A DNA stretch of 64,000 bases from an uncultured Myxococcales bacterium (GTDB taxonomy: Bacteria; Myxococcota_A; UBA9042; DTJE01), in the NCBI GenBank assembly GCA_903857665.1, contig CAIOFV010000061.1, forward strand, positions 1-64,000, given 5' to 3'. Position 1 is the first letter of the stretch; the number at the start of each line of letters is the position of its first letter. The notes under the pieces are model-generated. The model had not been told where the DNA came from, made no database searches, and was given only the letters and a program-made list of their open reading frames with translations. The translations under genes and the position numbers were made by a program. Positions 8,771 through 17,995 of the stretch are shown in pieces.

Positions 8771-8799
8771 AGTGTATTCGCGGACCCAGTGACGCTCAA
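8771..8799 (-). promoter_or_regulatory. Promoter candidate for the methyltransferase gene
   Basis: On the minus strand TTGAGC (8799-8794) and TACACT (8776-8771) have a 17-bp spacer. The resulting leader would be very short. Confidence 0.4.
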
Positions 8800-8830
8800 G
8801 CGATGACCTTCGCGGCAGGCCGGACACACG

Positions 8831-8860
8831 TTGCAGACTCGCTCCCGGCGGGCGTATATT
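8831..8860 (+). promoter_or_regulatory. Sigma-70-like promoter of the hybrid histidine kinase
   Basis: TTGCAG (8831-8836) and TATATT (8855-8860) are separated by 18 bp. It lies downstream of the ATG at 8803, which excludes that start for transcripts made from here. Confidence 0.55.
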
Positions 8861-8892
8861 GCCCGTGCAGCACATCCCAGAGAGGCACGAAC

Positions 8893-11649
8893 TTGGAAGC
8901 CGGCAACCCGTTCACCCTCCAGGAATACGGCGACCTGATCGAAAACCTGGGGGACGGCGTCGTGGTCGGTTCCCGGCGGACCGGGATCATGCTGTGCAAC
9001 CGCCGCGCGGCCGAGCTTCTGGGCCTGTCCCGCGACCTCCTGATGGGGACGAGGGCAGCGGATCCCATCTGGCAGTTCGTCCGAGCGGACGGCTCTGCGA
9101 TGCCTGCCGACGAGTACCCGTCCACCCGGGTCTACCGGACCGGCCAGGCGATCGAGGGTCTGGTGCTGGGCATCGATCGACCGGGCAGAAACGATCGTGT
9201 CTGGACCCTGGTCGATGCCACGCCCCACCTCGACGCCGAGGGCGGGATCGCCCACGTGGTCGTCGCCTACCATGACATCACGGCGCTGAAGCTCGCCGAA
9301 GAGGCGCTGCAGGATTCCGAGGCCCGGTATCGGGCGGTGTTCGACAACAGCCCCGACGGCATCCTGGTCATCGATTCGGAGTTCCAGACCTTCCGGGTCG
9401 CGAACCGCACGATCGGCCGGTTCCTGGGATACGAACCCGAGGAACTGGTGGGCCGCGGGTTCGCGGACATCCACCCGGCCGCGTCGCTGGACCACGTCCG
9501 CGCCTGCGCCAGGGCGCTTGCAAAGGGTGAAATCGACGTCGCCACCGACATCCCTTGCGTGAGGAAGGACGGGTCGATCGTGTCGTTCGACATCCGTTCG
9601 CACCTCCTGGTCATCGGTGGGAGGCCCTGCCTGGTGGGCCGGTTCCTGGACCTGACCGACCGCCAGCGGGCCGAGCGCGCGTTGCAGGAAAGCCGGGCGC
9701 TGCAGGCCAGCGAGGAGCGCTACCGGGCGGTGGTGGAGGACCAGACCGAGCTCATCTGCCGCTTCAAGGCCGATGGGACCTTGACGATCGTCAACGATGT
9801 CTTGTGCAGGTTCTTCGGACAGGACCGCGAGCACCTCGTCGGCTCGAAATGGCAGCCTCAGGCCGCGGCCGAGGACCTGCCCATGATCGAGGCGTGCCTG
9901 CGCGCGCAGACGCCGGACAACCCCGTCGTGGTCATCGAGAACCGCGTGCAGTCCGGCACCGGCGAGACCCGCTGGATGCAGTTCGTCAACCGGGCCTTCT
10001 TCGATGCCGACGGAAGGCTGCTGGAAACCCAGGCCGTCGGGCGGGACATCACCGACCACAAACGGGCGGACGAGGAACTGGCGCACTACCGCGATCGGCT
10101 CGAGGATCTGGCGCTCCAGCGGGCCGCTGAACTGACGCAGAGCGAGGACCGCTATCGCCGCCTCGTGGACGCCTTGCCGGACGCAATCATGGTCCACGTC
10201 GATGGCCGCTTCGTCTTCGCCAACCCGGCTGCGGCAACCATCTTCCGGGCACCCGGGCCCGAAGCCCTGGTGGGGCTGTCCCTCCTGGACCTGGTGTCCT
10301 CGAACTTCAAGGAGAGGGTCGGGAGGCGTATCCAGGACGTCTACCTGGAGGAAACGGTCGCCCCTCGCATCGAGGAGAAGGTCATCGGGTTCGACGGCAC
10401 CGAGATCGACGTCGATGTCGAGACCGTCCCGGTGGTCGTCGGCGGGCAGCCCGCCGGGTTGTCCATCGTGCGCGACATCACGGTCCAGAGGCGCTACGAG
10501 CAGGAGATGCGGAACTCGCAGAAGCTGGAAAGCGTGGGCCTGCTGGCGGGCGGCATCGCGCACGACTTCAACAACCTGCTGTCGGCCATCCTCGGCAACA
10601 TCTCGCTGGCCCGGCTGGAACCGTCGGTCAGCACCGAAATCGAAACGCGGCTGGTCCAGGCCGAGCGCGCCGTGGGCCGGGCGATCAACCTGACCCAGCA
10701 ACTGCTGACCTTCGCGCGGGGAGGCGCGCCGATCCGCCAGGCGACGGTCCTGCGATCCTTGCTGACGGAAACCGCGGACTTCGCCCTCCGGGGGAGCAGC
10801 GTCGCCTGCCGGTACGATATCGCGGACGACCTCTGGGCCGCGAACGTCGATGAGGGCCAGGTGAGCCAGGTGATCCACAACATCGTCATCAACGGGCAGC
10901 AGGCGATGCCTTCGGGTGGCACCCTGAAGATATCCGCACGAAACGTCCAGATCCAGCCTGGGGATCCCTCGCCCCTTCGGCCGGGACGGTACGTCCACTT
11001 GTCCATCCAAGACAGCGGCATCGGCATCCAGCCCGAGCATCAGCAGCGCATCTTCGACCCCTACTTCACCACGAAGACGAAGGGCAGCGGCCTGGGACTG
11101 GCGGTATGCCATTCCATCGTCATGCAGCACGGGGGGCGGATCGAGGTCGAATCGACCCAGGGCCGCGGCTCGACCTTCCACATCCTCCTTCCGGCCGCAC
11201 GGGAGGCCCCGATGGAAGCCCGAGCCGCGCAGATGCCCGCCGGCCCCGCGGCCAGAAAGGGGCGCGTGCTGCTGATGGACGACGACAAGGACCTGCTGTT
11301 CGCCCAGTCGGGGATCCTCGAAGCCCTGGGCTACAGGACGGACACGGCGACGGACGGCCAATCGGCCCTCCGCGCCTATACCCGGGCCGCGGACGTGGGC
11401 AACCCGTATGACGCGGTGATCCTCGACCTGACGGTCCCGGGCGGCATGGGCGGGAAGGAGGCCGTGGAGCGGTTGCTGGAGTTCGACCCCGACGCGCGCG
11501 TCATCGTGTCGAGCGGCTACTCGAACGATCCCGTGATGGCAAACCATGCCGCGTACGGCTTCAAGGGCGTGCTGCCCAAGCCCTGCCTCGTGGACCGCAT
11601 GGCAGAAACCCTTCGACGGGTCATCAGCGGGGAAACGGAAGGCGACTGA
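8893..11649 (+). CDS. Four-PAS hybrid histidine kinase with receiver domain
   Basis: A 918-residue cytoplasmic sensor kinase with no transmembrane helix. Four PAS domains occupy about residues 16-125, 145-265, 275-395 and 418-535. An NtrB-type dimerisation/phosphoacceptor helix follows with His557 in HDFNNLLSAILGN. The HATPase has an N box (IHNIVINGQQAMPSGG), a G1 box (DSGIGI) and GSGLGLAV. A C-terminal receiver domain has Asp845 in VILDLTVPG and conserved Lys in GVLPKP. The signal is probably a small ligand or redox state sensed by the PAS domains. The start is taken as TTG 8893, with GAGAGG eight bases upstream; ATG 8803 would lie upstream of the promoter at 8831-8860. No partner regulator is adjacent, so phosphotransfer targets are unknown. 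Confidence 0.92.
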   Translation: MEAGNPFTLQEYGDLIENLGDGVVVGSRRTGIMLCNRRAAELLGLSRDLLMGTRAADPIWQFVRADGSAMPADEYPSTRVYRTGQAIEGLVLGIDRPGRNDRVWTLVDATPHLDAEGGIAHVVVAYHDITALKLAEEALQDSEARYRAVFDNSPDGILVIDSEFQTFRVANRTIGRFLGYEPEELVGRGFADIHPAASLDHVRACARALAKGEIDVATDIPCVRKDGSIVSFDIRSHLLVIGGRPCLVGRFLDLTDRQRAERALQESRALQASEERYRAVVEDQTELICRFKADGTLTIVNDVLCRFFGQDREHLVGSKWQPQAAAEDLPMIEACLRAQTPDNPVVVIENRVQSGTGETRWMQFVNRAFFDADGRLLETQAVGRDITDHKRADEELAHYRDRLEDLALQRAAELTQSEDRYRRLVDALPDAIMVHVDGRFVFANPAAATIFRAPGPEALVGLSLLDLVSSNFKERVGRRIQDVYLEETVAPRIEEKVIGFDGTEIDVDVETVPVVVGGQPAGLSIVRDITVQRRYEQEMRNSQKLESVGLLAGGIAHDFNNLLSAILGNISLARLEPSVSTEIETRLVQAERAVGRAINLTQQLLTFARGGAPIRQATVLRSLLTETADFALRGSSVACRYDIADDLWAANVDEGQVSQVIHNIVINGQQAMPSGGTLKISARNVQIQPGDPSPLRPGRYVHLSIQDSGIGIQPEHQQRIFDPYFTTKTKGSGLGLAVCHSIVMQHGGRIEVESTQGRGSTFHILLPAAREAPMEARAAQMPAGPAARKGRVLLMDDDKDLLFAQSGILEALGYRTDTATDGQSALRAYTRAADVGNPYDAVILDLTVPGGMGGKEAVERLLEFDPDARVIVSSGYSNDPVMANHAAYGFKGVLPKPCLVDRMAETLRRVISGETEGD

Positions 11650-11670
11650 CGTGCCCTGGATCCGGCCCCG

Positions 11671-12384
11671 TCATGGGTCCAGTGCGGGGACCGATCGGGC
11701 CGGCGCCGGGGATCCGCCCATCGGCCAGATCCGGAAGGCCCAGTGGAAGGCCACCGAGGCCACGACCACGCCGCCCACGGCATCGACCCAGTAGTGCTGC
11801 TTGGCGGTATGCACCGTGACGAACACGCCGGCCGCCACCAGCAGGGAGTACCAGCGGATCGGGTGCTTCGAGTACCAGGCCCCCATGGCGGCCAGGCAGG
11901 CGTTGGCGACGTGGGTCGATGGGAACGTGTTGTTCGGCGGGTCGATCCCCCAGAACCAGGTCAGCGCGGCCGCCGTGATCGGGTCGGCGTCCCCGACCGA
12001 GGTCGGGCGCGGATAGGCCGAAGGAAGGATGAAATACACGGTGCAACTGATGACCTGGGCCAGAACGATGGCCAGGAACACCCGGAACACGACGCGCGGG
12101 TCCGGCAGGAACACCGTGGTGATCATCAGCCCCAGCACGTAGTGCGGGAAGTAGATCCACCAGGTCCAGGGCACGAAGGGGATCGCCCGGTCCAGGGCGG
12201 TCGTCAGATCGAAACTGCGGCTGGCGGTGGCCAGCGAGGCCGGGTAGTAGAACATCGCCACCACCCCGATCATCCCGATGACCAGCAGCACCCTCCAGGC
12301 CACGTAGATCGGTGTCCAGCGCCTGGGTTCGAGCCTCACGATCAGCCGATCCACGAACCCGTTGCCCAGGACCCCTGCATCCAT
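11671..12384 (-). CDS. PAP2-superfamily membrane phosphatase/phosphotransferase
   Basis: A 237-residue integral membrane protein with about six hydrophobic helices. The PAP2 active-site motifs are visible: PSTHV in TFPSTHVANA (motif 2) and TAKQHYWVDAVGG (motif 3, catalytic His and Asp). The A-K-Q-H-Y-x-x-D form is also typical of sphingomyelin/inositol-phosphorylceramide synthase relatives, so it may be a lipid phosphate phosphatase or a head-group transferase of the inner membrane. GGAGG lies nine bases before ATG 12384, with a promoter at 12408-12436. It is divergent from the RND-type exporter and convergent with the hybrid kinase. Confidence 0.8.
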   Translation of the reverse strand: MDAGVLGNGFVDRLIVRLEPRRWTPIYVAWRVLLVIGMIGVVAMFYYPASLATASRSFDLTTALDRAIPFVPWTWWIYFPHYVLGLMITTVFLPDPRVVFRVFLAIVLAQVISCTVYFILPSAYPRPTSVGDADPITAAALTWFWGIDPPNNTFPSTHVANACLAAMGAWYSKHPIRWYSLLVAAGVFVTVHTAKQHYWVDAVGGVVVASVAFHWAFRIWPMGGSPAPARSVPALDP

Positions 12385-12407
12385 CTCGGCGCCCTCCGTT
12401 CCGGGGA

Positions 12408-12436
12408 AGTATTGCGGAGCCGTCCCCGCGGATCAA
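12408..12436 (-). promoter_or_regulatory. Promoter candidate for the PAP2 gene
   Basis: On the minus strand TTGATC (12436-12431) and AATACT (12413-12408) have a 17-bp spacer, just upstream of the ribosome-binding site. Confidence 0.45.
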
Positions 12437-12547
12437 GGCCGGATTGGATGGGCCGTCGCGACGGGCCGCGGCCGCGACAAAATCTTCCGCAAAGTCTCCC
12501 ACAGGCTGGTAAAGTCCGCGCCGACGGACCCGAGGGACCGGCACCGC

Positions 12548-15124
12548 ATGACGATCCACGACGAAGCGACGGACGACCAGGCACCCCCGCACGGGCTGCG
12601 CCTGCTGGCCCGGATGCAGGTGCGGCACCCGCTCGCGGTGCTCGGCTGCATGGGCGCCATCACCGTCGTCGCGGTCTGGCTGGCCTTCGGCCTGGAAGTG
12701 AGGACCGGTTTCGAAAGCCTGCTGCCGGACGACCGCCCCAGCGTGCAGGAACTGAAGCGGGTTGCTGCCCGGACGGCCGGGGTATCGACGCTGTTCGTCG
12801 TGCTCCAGGGCGGCCAGGGCACGCCGGTGTCGGCCCTTCGCAAGGCCGCGGATGAACTGGTCGAGGAAATCGGGAAGATCGAGCCGCCCTGGGTCGGCAG
12901 CGTCGAGGACGGCGTGCAGGAGGCGCGACGGTTCCTGATGCCGCGCGCGGGCCTTTTCGCCGATCTGCCCGCGCTGGAAAAGGTGCACCACGACCTCGTC
13001 GAACGCTACGAATACGAGGTCGCCAAGGCGATGGACGCCGTGCTGGACGAGGATGCGGCGCCGCCGCCCGTCGATCGCAAGACCATCGAGGCGGACCTCG
13101 GGATCACGCCGGAAACCCGGACCCGGTACCCGGACGGCTACTACCAGTCGCAGGACGGCCACACCGTGGTCGTGGCGGTCCGTTCGAAGGTGATGAGCAA
13201 CGACCTCGAACTGGGGACCGAGGCCATCCGGCGCATCCAGGAGGCCGTCGATCGCGTCAACCCGGCACGCATCGACCCGGGCATCGAGGTGGCCTATTCC
13301 GGCGACCTGGAAACCGGGGTGTCGGAGTACCGCGACGTCCACCGGGATCTGACCACCGTCGGGGAGCTGGGGGCCCTGCTGATCATCGGGGTGGTGTTCC
13401 TGTACTACCTCCGGATGCGTGCAGTGCTGGCCATGGTGCTCAACATCGCGGTGGGCGTGGCGTGGTCCTTCGGGCTGACCCGCCTGACGGTGGGGACCCT
13501 CAACGTCGCCACCGGCTTCCTGTTCACGATCGTGGCCGGCAACGGCATCAACTTCAGCATCATATTCATGGCGCGGTTCCTGGAGGCCCGACGGCTGGGG
13601 GCCTCGCTGGAGCGCGGCATCCACATCGCCCACCGGGATACCTGGGTGCCCACGCTGGCGTCCGCCGTCGCCGCATCGGCTGCCTACGGTTCCCTGTTCG
13701 TTTCGGAATTCCGCGGGTTCCGTGACTTCGGGTTGATCGGCGGCGCCGGGATGATCCTCTGCTGGGGGGTGACGTACGTCACGCTGCCCAGCATCCTGGC
13801 CGTCGTCGAGCGGATGGTCCCGATCCGGGGGCGCGGCGTGGGCGGGGAACGCGGCACCATCTGGCAACGGTTCCGCGACCGGATGGATTCGGGCGTGGCC
13901 TTCGGGCAGCCCTTCGCCGCGCTGGTCGAGCGGGCGCCCCGGACGATCTTCGCGGTGGGAACGGCGCTGGCCATCGCGGGCTTCGTGGCGCTGGTGGGCT
14001 ACGTCCAGTCGGACCCGATGGAATACGACCTTTCGCAGTTGAGGAACGACCCCGGCCACCGCATCGAGGAGGTGCGCCTGACCCGGCTTGCCGAGGACGT
14101 GACCGGGTACGTGGGCAGCGACGGCATGGCGATCGTGACGGACAGGGTCGAGCAGGTGGAGCCTCTGCGCACCGCCCTCAACGCCATCCGGGACGCGGCC
14201 CCGGAATCCGAGAAGCCCTTCGACAAGGTGCACGCGCTGCAGGACTACGTGCCCGCAGACCAGCCGGCCAAGATCGCCCTGATGGAAAAGATCCAGTTGG
14301 TGCTGCGACGGATCCACCAGCACCGGGGCCTGTCCGACGAGGACTGGGACGACGTGAAGGACTTCCTGCCCGGCGAGGGGCAGAAGCCGTTCGGGATGGC
14401 GGACCTGCCCGACGCAATGGCGCGCCCCTTCACGGAATCGGACGGCACGCGCGGGCGCATCGTTTACATCAGCCCCATCAACGCCGACGTCATCAACGAC
14501 GCGCGGTACCTGTTCCGCTGGGCCGACTCGTACCGCGAAACCGTGCTGCCCGACGGCAGCGTGGTGCGGGGCTCGGGCCGGGCCGTGATCTACGCGGACA
14601 TGTGGAGCGCGGTGCTGGCGGGCATCCCGCCGGCCGTGATCTGCTCGCTGCTGGCCACCCTGCTGGCGGTGGTGCTGGCGTTCCGGGGCCGGCTGGCCAG
14701 CATGATGGTGCTGGGGGCCCTGGCCGTGGGCGTCGGGTGGATGGCGGGCCTGCTGGTGCTGCTGCAGGTGAAGCTGAACTTCCTGAACTTCATCGCGCTG
14801 CCCATCACGTTCGGCATCGGCGTGGACTACGCGGTCAACATCGTGCAACGCTGCGTGCAGGAAGGCACGGGCGGCGCCCTGAAGGCCGTGCGGCAGACCG
14901 GCGGCGCGGTCATCCTGTGCTCGCTGACCACGATGCTGGGATACATCGCGCTGGCCGGGTCCATGAACATGGCCGTCGGCAGCCTGGGCATGGCGGCGGT
15001 GCTTGGCGAAGTGGCCTGCCTGCTGGCGGCCGTGCTGGTACTGCCGGCCGGGATCCTCTGGTGGGAGCGCCGCGCGACGGCGATCGCGCGGGCCGCCGAC
15101 CCGGCCGCGACGCCGGAAAAGTGA
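12548..15124 (+). CDS. RND/MMPL-family exporter
   Basis: An 858-residue inner-membrane transporter of the RND superfamily. It has the duplicated layout: one helix at about residues 36-55, a large periplasmic domain, a five-helix block near residues 275-430, a second periplasmic domain, and a second helix block to the C-terminus (about 690-850). The second block contains the GIGVDYAVNIVQR signature typical of the MMPL/HAE-3 group, where the Asp takes part in proton relay. Such proteins export lipids, hopanoids or other hydrophobic molecules. No membrane-fusion or outer-membrane partner is encoded next to it, consistent with the MMPL/HAE-3 type. ATG 12548 follows GAGGG at a rather long 11-base spacing. 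A TAAAGT hexamer at 12510-12515 may be a -10. Confidence 0.88.
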   Translation: MTIHDEATDDQAPPHGLRLLARMQVRHPLAVLGCMGAITVVAVWLAFGLEVRTGFESLLPDDRPSVQELKRVAARTAGVSTLFVVLQGGQGTPVSALRKAADELVEEIGKIEPPWVGSVEDGVQEARRFLMPRAGLFADLPALEKVHHDLVERYEYEVAKAMDAVLDEDAAPPPVDRKTIEADLGITPETRTRYPDGYYQSQDGHTVVVAVRSKVMSNDLELGTEAIRRIQEAVDRVNPARIDPGIEVAYSGDLETGVSEYRDVHRDLTTVGELGALLIIGVVFLYYLRMRAVLAMVLNIAVGVAWSFGLTRLTVGTLNVATGFLFTIVAGNGINFSIIFMARFLEARRLGASLERGIHIAHRDTWVPTLASAVAASAAYGSLFVSEFRGFRDFGLIGGAGMILCWGVTYVTLPSILAVVERMVPIRGRGVGGERGTIWQRFRDRMDSGVAFGQPFAALVERAPRTIFAVGTALAIAGFVALVGYVQSDPMEYDLSQLRNDPGHRIEEVRLTRLAEDVTGYVGSDGMAIVTDRVEQVEPLRTALNAIRDAAPESEKPFDKVHALQDYVPADQPAKIALMEKIQLVLRRIHQHRGLSDEDWDDVKDFLPGEGQKPFGMADLPDAMARPFTESDGTRGRIVYISPINADVINDARYLFRWADSYRETVLPDGSVVRGSGRAVIYADMWSAVLAGIPPAVICSLLATLLAVVLAFRGRLASMMVLGALAVGVGWMAGLLVLLQVKLNFLNFIALPITFGIGVDYAVNIVQRCVQEGTGGALKAVRQTGGAVILCSLTTMLGYIALAGSMNMAVGSLGMAAVLGEVACLLAAVLVLPAGILWWERRATAIARAADPAATPEK

Positions 15125-15193
15125 CCGGGCCTTGTGAACGTCCCCTCGCACCCTGCCCTCCCGCGCCTGCCGGAACTCGCGAGCCCCGCCGAC

Positions 15194-15223
15194 TTGGCCC
15201 ATCACCGCAAGGACTGCTATGGT
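15194..15223 (+). promoter_or_regulatory. Promoter candidate for the beta-barrel protein gene
   Basis: TTGGCC (15194-15199) and TATGGT (15218-15223) are separated by 18 bp, about 50 bp before ATG 15273. Confidence 0.42.
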
Positions 15224-15272
15224 GCGGGCGCAACGGACCGATCCAGGGCCCGAAGACATGACGGAGGCAGGA

Positions 15273-15848
15273 ATGCGCTTGCGATGGATGCTGCTGGTGC
15301 TGGCGCTGGTGCTGTCGGGAGGGGTCGCCGAGGCGCGCACGAAGGCCCGAACGACAGCCGCGGCGGCGTCGAGGAACACGGGCGACGGGCTAGCAGCAGG
15401 CAACCTGATCCTGCGGGGCGACATCCAGTTGGACTACAACCAGGTCCAGGGGCAGAAGCAACTGATCCTGGGCGTGCGGACCATCGCCGAGTACCTGGTC
15501 AACCGGTACTTCGCGATCGGCGGTTTCCTGAAGACCCAGTACCTGTGGCAGGGCGCCAACACGGGCGCCGGAATGGTCGATGTCGGTCCCCGGGTGTCCG
15601 TGTACCTGGTGCCGTCCGGCATCGTCCACCCCTACATCGGGGCGCAGTTCGGGTATCACCGGCTGGTCCAGCCGGGACCCGACGGCAACGGGATCATCGT
15701 GGGTCCCGAGGTGGGGGTGGCCATCATCACGGGCCACTTCGGGGCGTTCATTTCCGCCGGATACGATTTCCGCTGGGCGAAGTGCTCCGGAGTCACCCTG
15801 AAGCGCCACGCGGTGCCGTTTTCGATCGGCTTCGGGGGACGCTTCTGA
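15273..15848 (+). CDS. Probable outer-membrane beta-barrel protein
   Basis: A 191-residue exported protein. A clean signal peptide (hydrophobic core LLVLALVLSGG, cleavage after AEA) is followed by alternating amphipathic strands rich in Gly, Tyr and Val. It ends in an aromatic residue (FGGRF), as expected for an outer-membrane barrel of about eight strands. No enzymatic motif is seen; OmpA/OmpW-like porin or structural roles are the options. ATG 15273 has GGAGG five bases upstream; two earlier in-frame starts would only lengthen the N-terminus. The AHSA1-like gene begins 15 bp after its stop and is probably co-transcribed. Confidence 0.65.
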   Translation: MRLRWMLLVLALVLSGGVAEARTKARTTAAAASRNTGDGLAAGNLILRGDIQLDYNQVQGQKQLILGVRTIAEYLVNRYFAIGGFLKTQYLWQGANTGAGMVDVGPRVSVYLVPSGIVHPYIGAQFGYHRLVQPGPDGNGIIVGPEVGVAIITGHFGAFISAGYDFRWAKCSGVTLKRHAVPFSIGFGGRF

Positions 15849-15863
15849 GGCAGGGAGGACGGG

Positions 15864-16340
15864 ATGGCTGAGCGCGTGATCCGCCTGGAGGAGATCATCG
15901 AGGCCCCGGCAGCCGAAGTGTGGAAGGCCTGGACCACCGTCGAGGGCCTTCGGGCCTTCCTGGCCCCGGACGCGGTGATCGACGTCCGGCCGGGCGGGCC
16001 CTGGGAAATCCACTTCGAGCCGGGCGCGCCTGCCGGATCGCGCGGCAGCGAAGGCTGCAAGGTCCTGGAAGTGAAGAAGGGGCGCCGGCTGGTGTTCGAA
16101 TGGAACTTCGTGCCCGGCTCGCCCATCCGCGACCTCAAGACGACCGTGACCGTCGAGATCAACCCCTTCGGCGGGCAGTGCCAGGTCGGGCTGGAGCAGG
16201 TCGGCTGGAAGGAGGGGCCCGATTGGGACGCGGGGTTCGCGTACTTCTCGCAGGCCTGGAGCCTGGTCCTGGCACGCCTCGAGCACCGCTTCCGCGAAGG
16301 CCCCATCGACTGGGCGAACCCCTGGCGCCCCCCGGCCTGA
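15864..16340 (+). CDS. SRPBCC/AHSA1-like domain protein
   Basis: A 158-residue cytoplasmic protein of the START/Bet v1-like helix-grip fold, AHSA1 subgroup. The diagnostic N-terminal pattern (EEIIEAPAAEVWKAWTTVEG) and the C-terminal long helix after the WDAGFAYFSQAW segment are present. Family members bind hydrophobic ligands or act in stress responses; the eukaryotic name refers to Hsp90 activation, which cannot be assumed here. GGGAGG lies five bases before ATG 15864. It is the downstream partner of the beta-barrel gene. Confidence 0.8.
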   Translation: MAERVIRLEEIIEAPAAEVWKAWTTVEGLRAFLAPDAVIDVRPGGPWEIHFEPGAPAGSRGSEGCKVLEVKKGRRLVFEWNFVPGSPIRDLKTTVTVEINPFGGQCQVGLEQVGWKEGPDWDAGFAYFSQAWSLVLARLEHRFREGPIDWANPWRPPA

Positions 16341-16428
16341 CGCGGGATTCCATCCTGCCGTCGTCCCTCCGCGTTGACCCCGTTCACAAAAGCCTCATGA
16401 TCAAGGGTGAACCAGGAAGGAGCCGACG

Positions 16429-17077
16429 ATGCGTGGAACCCTCGCAGTGCTGGCCTCCCTGCTGATCGCCGGATGCGCCACGATGGACAAGCCGGCCATC
16501 GAGGATGCGTTCATCGACGCCCCGGGCGACGTCGCGCGCGACCTGTCGGGCGATCCCGGCTCCTAGGGATGTCGCCGCCGACGCCGAGATCCCGACGAAC
16601 CACGACGTGCCGGACGCGGGCGATGCCTCCACGGACCCGGGGCCCGGGGACCTTCCGGGAGACCCGGGACCGGACACGGGCCCGACGGACACGGTCGCCG
16701 TGGACGTGCCGGTTGACGCCGGACCCGACACCGCGCCGGACGCCTGGGTGGACACGCCCCCGGACGGGACGGACGACGCGCCCGAGGACACGCACGCCGA
16801 CGGACCGGCCGACACGGCCCCCGAGGCCTCCGATCCGGGTCCGGAGGTGGTCCAGGCGACGTGCATCGACCTGACGTTCGGCACGTGCGCGGCCAAGGAC
16901 CTGTCCTGCGAGTGCTGCCCGTATGGCGGTCCGGCCAACCACTGCCTGTGCTCCACGCCCTGCATGACGAACACCGACTGCACGGACGCGTCGCGCCCGG
17001 TGTGCCAGCAACCGGGGGCGGGCAGCCAGGGGTTCTGCGCACCCGCGGACTTCGGCTGCTGCTGGATGTGCCTCTGA
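16429..17077 (+). pseudogene. Frameshifted Asp-rich Cys lipoprotein
   Basis: An excellent start (AAGGAG eight bases before ATG 16429) opens a lipoprotein: signal peptide, LIAGC lipobox (Cys16) and the beginning of an Asp-rich tether. The frame stops at TAG 16564-16566 after 45 codons. Moving one base forward (from AGG at 16565) restores an open frame to 17077 that continues the same tether (RDVAADAEIPTNHDVPDAGD) and ends in a Cys-rich domain with about 14 cysteines (CECCPYGG, CLCSTPC, CCWMCL). The combined product would be about 215 residues of unknown function. A one-base deletion or sequencing error at the TCC-TAG-G junction is most likely. Programmed +1 frameshifting is possible but no stimulatory element is obvious. 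Confidence 0.75.
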
Positions 17078-17108
17078 CGGCGGCGCGGGCCGGGGCCGGC
17101 CCGGGACG

Positions 17109-17807
17109 TCACCCGCGATCGCCGGGGCCGGCGCCGGGCGTCGAACCTTCCTGCCGGGCCGACCGGGAGCACTCGTCGTCGGACAATGTTGACCACTGGA
17201 ACCCGCCTGAAGGCGTCCAGTACACGGCGGCCACGCGCCCCAGCACGTTCGCGAGCGGCAGGACGCCCCAGCCACGGCTGTCGAAGCTGTTGCCCCGGTT
17301 GTCGCCCATCACGAAGAGTCGCCCGGACGGAACGACCAGGGGCGCCTGGTCCGGCCCGTCGCCGAAGGCGCTCCCCAGCCGGTGACGATGGTCCCCCACC
17401 GCCTCGCAGGCCACAAAACCTGCCGAGACACGCTCGAGTTCGCTCCCGTTGACTCGCACGACGCCGCCCCGGACCTCCACGGTGTCGCCGGGGACCGCGA
17501 TCACGCGCTTCACCCAGGGCTTCCCATCGACCGGGGACTGGAACACCACCACGTCCCCCCGGTCCGGCACCCGGGCTCCCGCGATCACCTGCAGGCTGAA
17601 GGGCAGGCGCAATCCGTAGGCCATCTTCTGGACCACGATGCGATCGCCGATGCCCAGGGTCGGCTCCATCGATTCGGAGGGGATCACGTAGTGGTCGGCC
17701 AGCGACGACCGGGCGGCCAGGGCCACCATCACGAACAGCCCCAGCGACAGCGCCTCCCGGCCATGACGCAGCAACGCCTGGACCCGATGACCGCGCGGCG
17801 CTTCCAT
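17109..17807 (-). CDS. lepB: Signal peptidase I
   Basis: A 232-residue type I signal peptidase that cleaves signal peptides of exported non-lipoproteins at the outer face of the inner membrane. A single N-terminal membrane helix (about 19-37) precedes the catalytic domain. The Ser/Lys dyad is visible as Ser46 in PSESMEPTL and Lys100 in WVKRVIAVPGD; the GDNRGNSFDSRGWG box near the C-terminus is also present. Start ATG 17807 has GGGGG seven bases upstream. An in-frame GTG at 17927 would add a 40-residue low-complexity stretch beginning with the same residues (MEAPRG) and is less likely. The gene is divergent from the Cys-repeat surface protein. Confidence 0.93.
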   Translation of the reverse strand: MEAPRGHRVQALLRHGREALSLGLFVMVALAARSSLADHYVIPSESMEPTLGIGDRIVVQKMAYGLRLPFSLQVIAGARVPDRGDVVVFQSPVDGKPWVKRVIAVPGDTVEVRGGVVRVNGSELERVSAGFVACEAVGDHRHRLGSAFGDGPDQAPLVVPSGRLFVMGDNRGNSFDSRGWGVLPLANVLGRVAAVYWTPSGGFQWSTLSDDECSRSARQEGSTPGAGPGDRG

Positions 17808-17995
17808 GGCGAACCCCCGGACGAGTGCCTTCCCAACCCCGGAACCGGGGGTCCCATTCCCCGGATCCCGGCCCCCCCGCGAATCCCCTGCCGCACTCGA
17901 ATCGGCGCGCCCGCGCGGCGCCTCCACTCCCGCCCCTTTCGCGCAACTGCGCTTTTGGATAAAGTATCTCTACGAATCGACCCCGGAGGTGTCCC

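Noticed and set aside
8803-8805. ATG 8803 as start of the hybrid histidine kinase
   Set aside because: It is upstream of the well-formed promoter at 8831-8860 and lacks a ribosome-binding site, whereas TTG 8893 has one.
8725-11547. Very long minus-strand open frame opposite the hybrid histidine kinase
   Set aside because: Long antisense open frames are frequent here because high third-position GC removes stop codons. This one has no ribosome-binding site, no family resemblance and lies opposite a fully assigned gene; the same applies to 11624-15424 and 39526-44349.
16550-16575. Programmed +1 frameshift at TCC-TAG-G
   Set aside because: The form resembles prfB, but there is no internal ribosome-binding-like stimulator at the right distance and no known family precedent; mutation or sequencing error is simpler. 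Kept only as a testable option.
17807-17927. Upstream GTG start for signal peptidase I with duplicated MEAPRG
   Set aside because: The repeated residues come from a short GC-rich sequence similarity; the extension is low complexity, and the downstream start has a ribosome-binding site and directly precedes the membrane helix.
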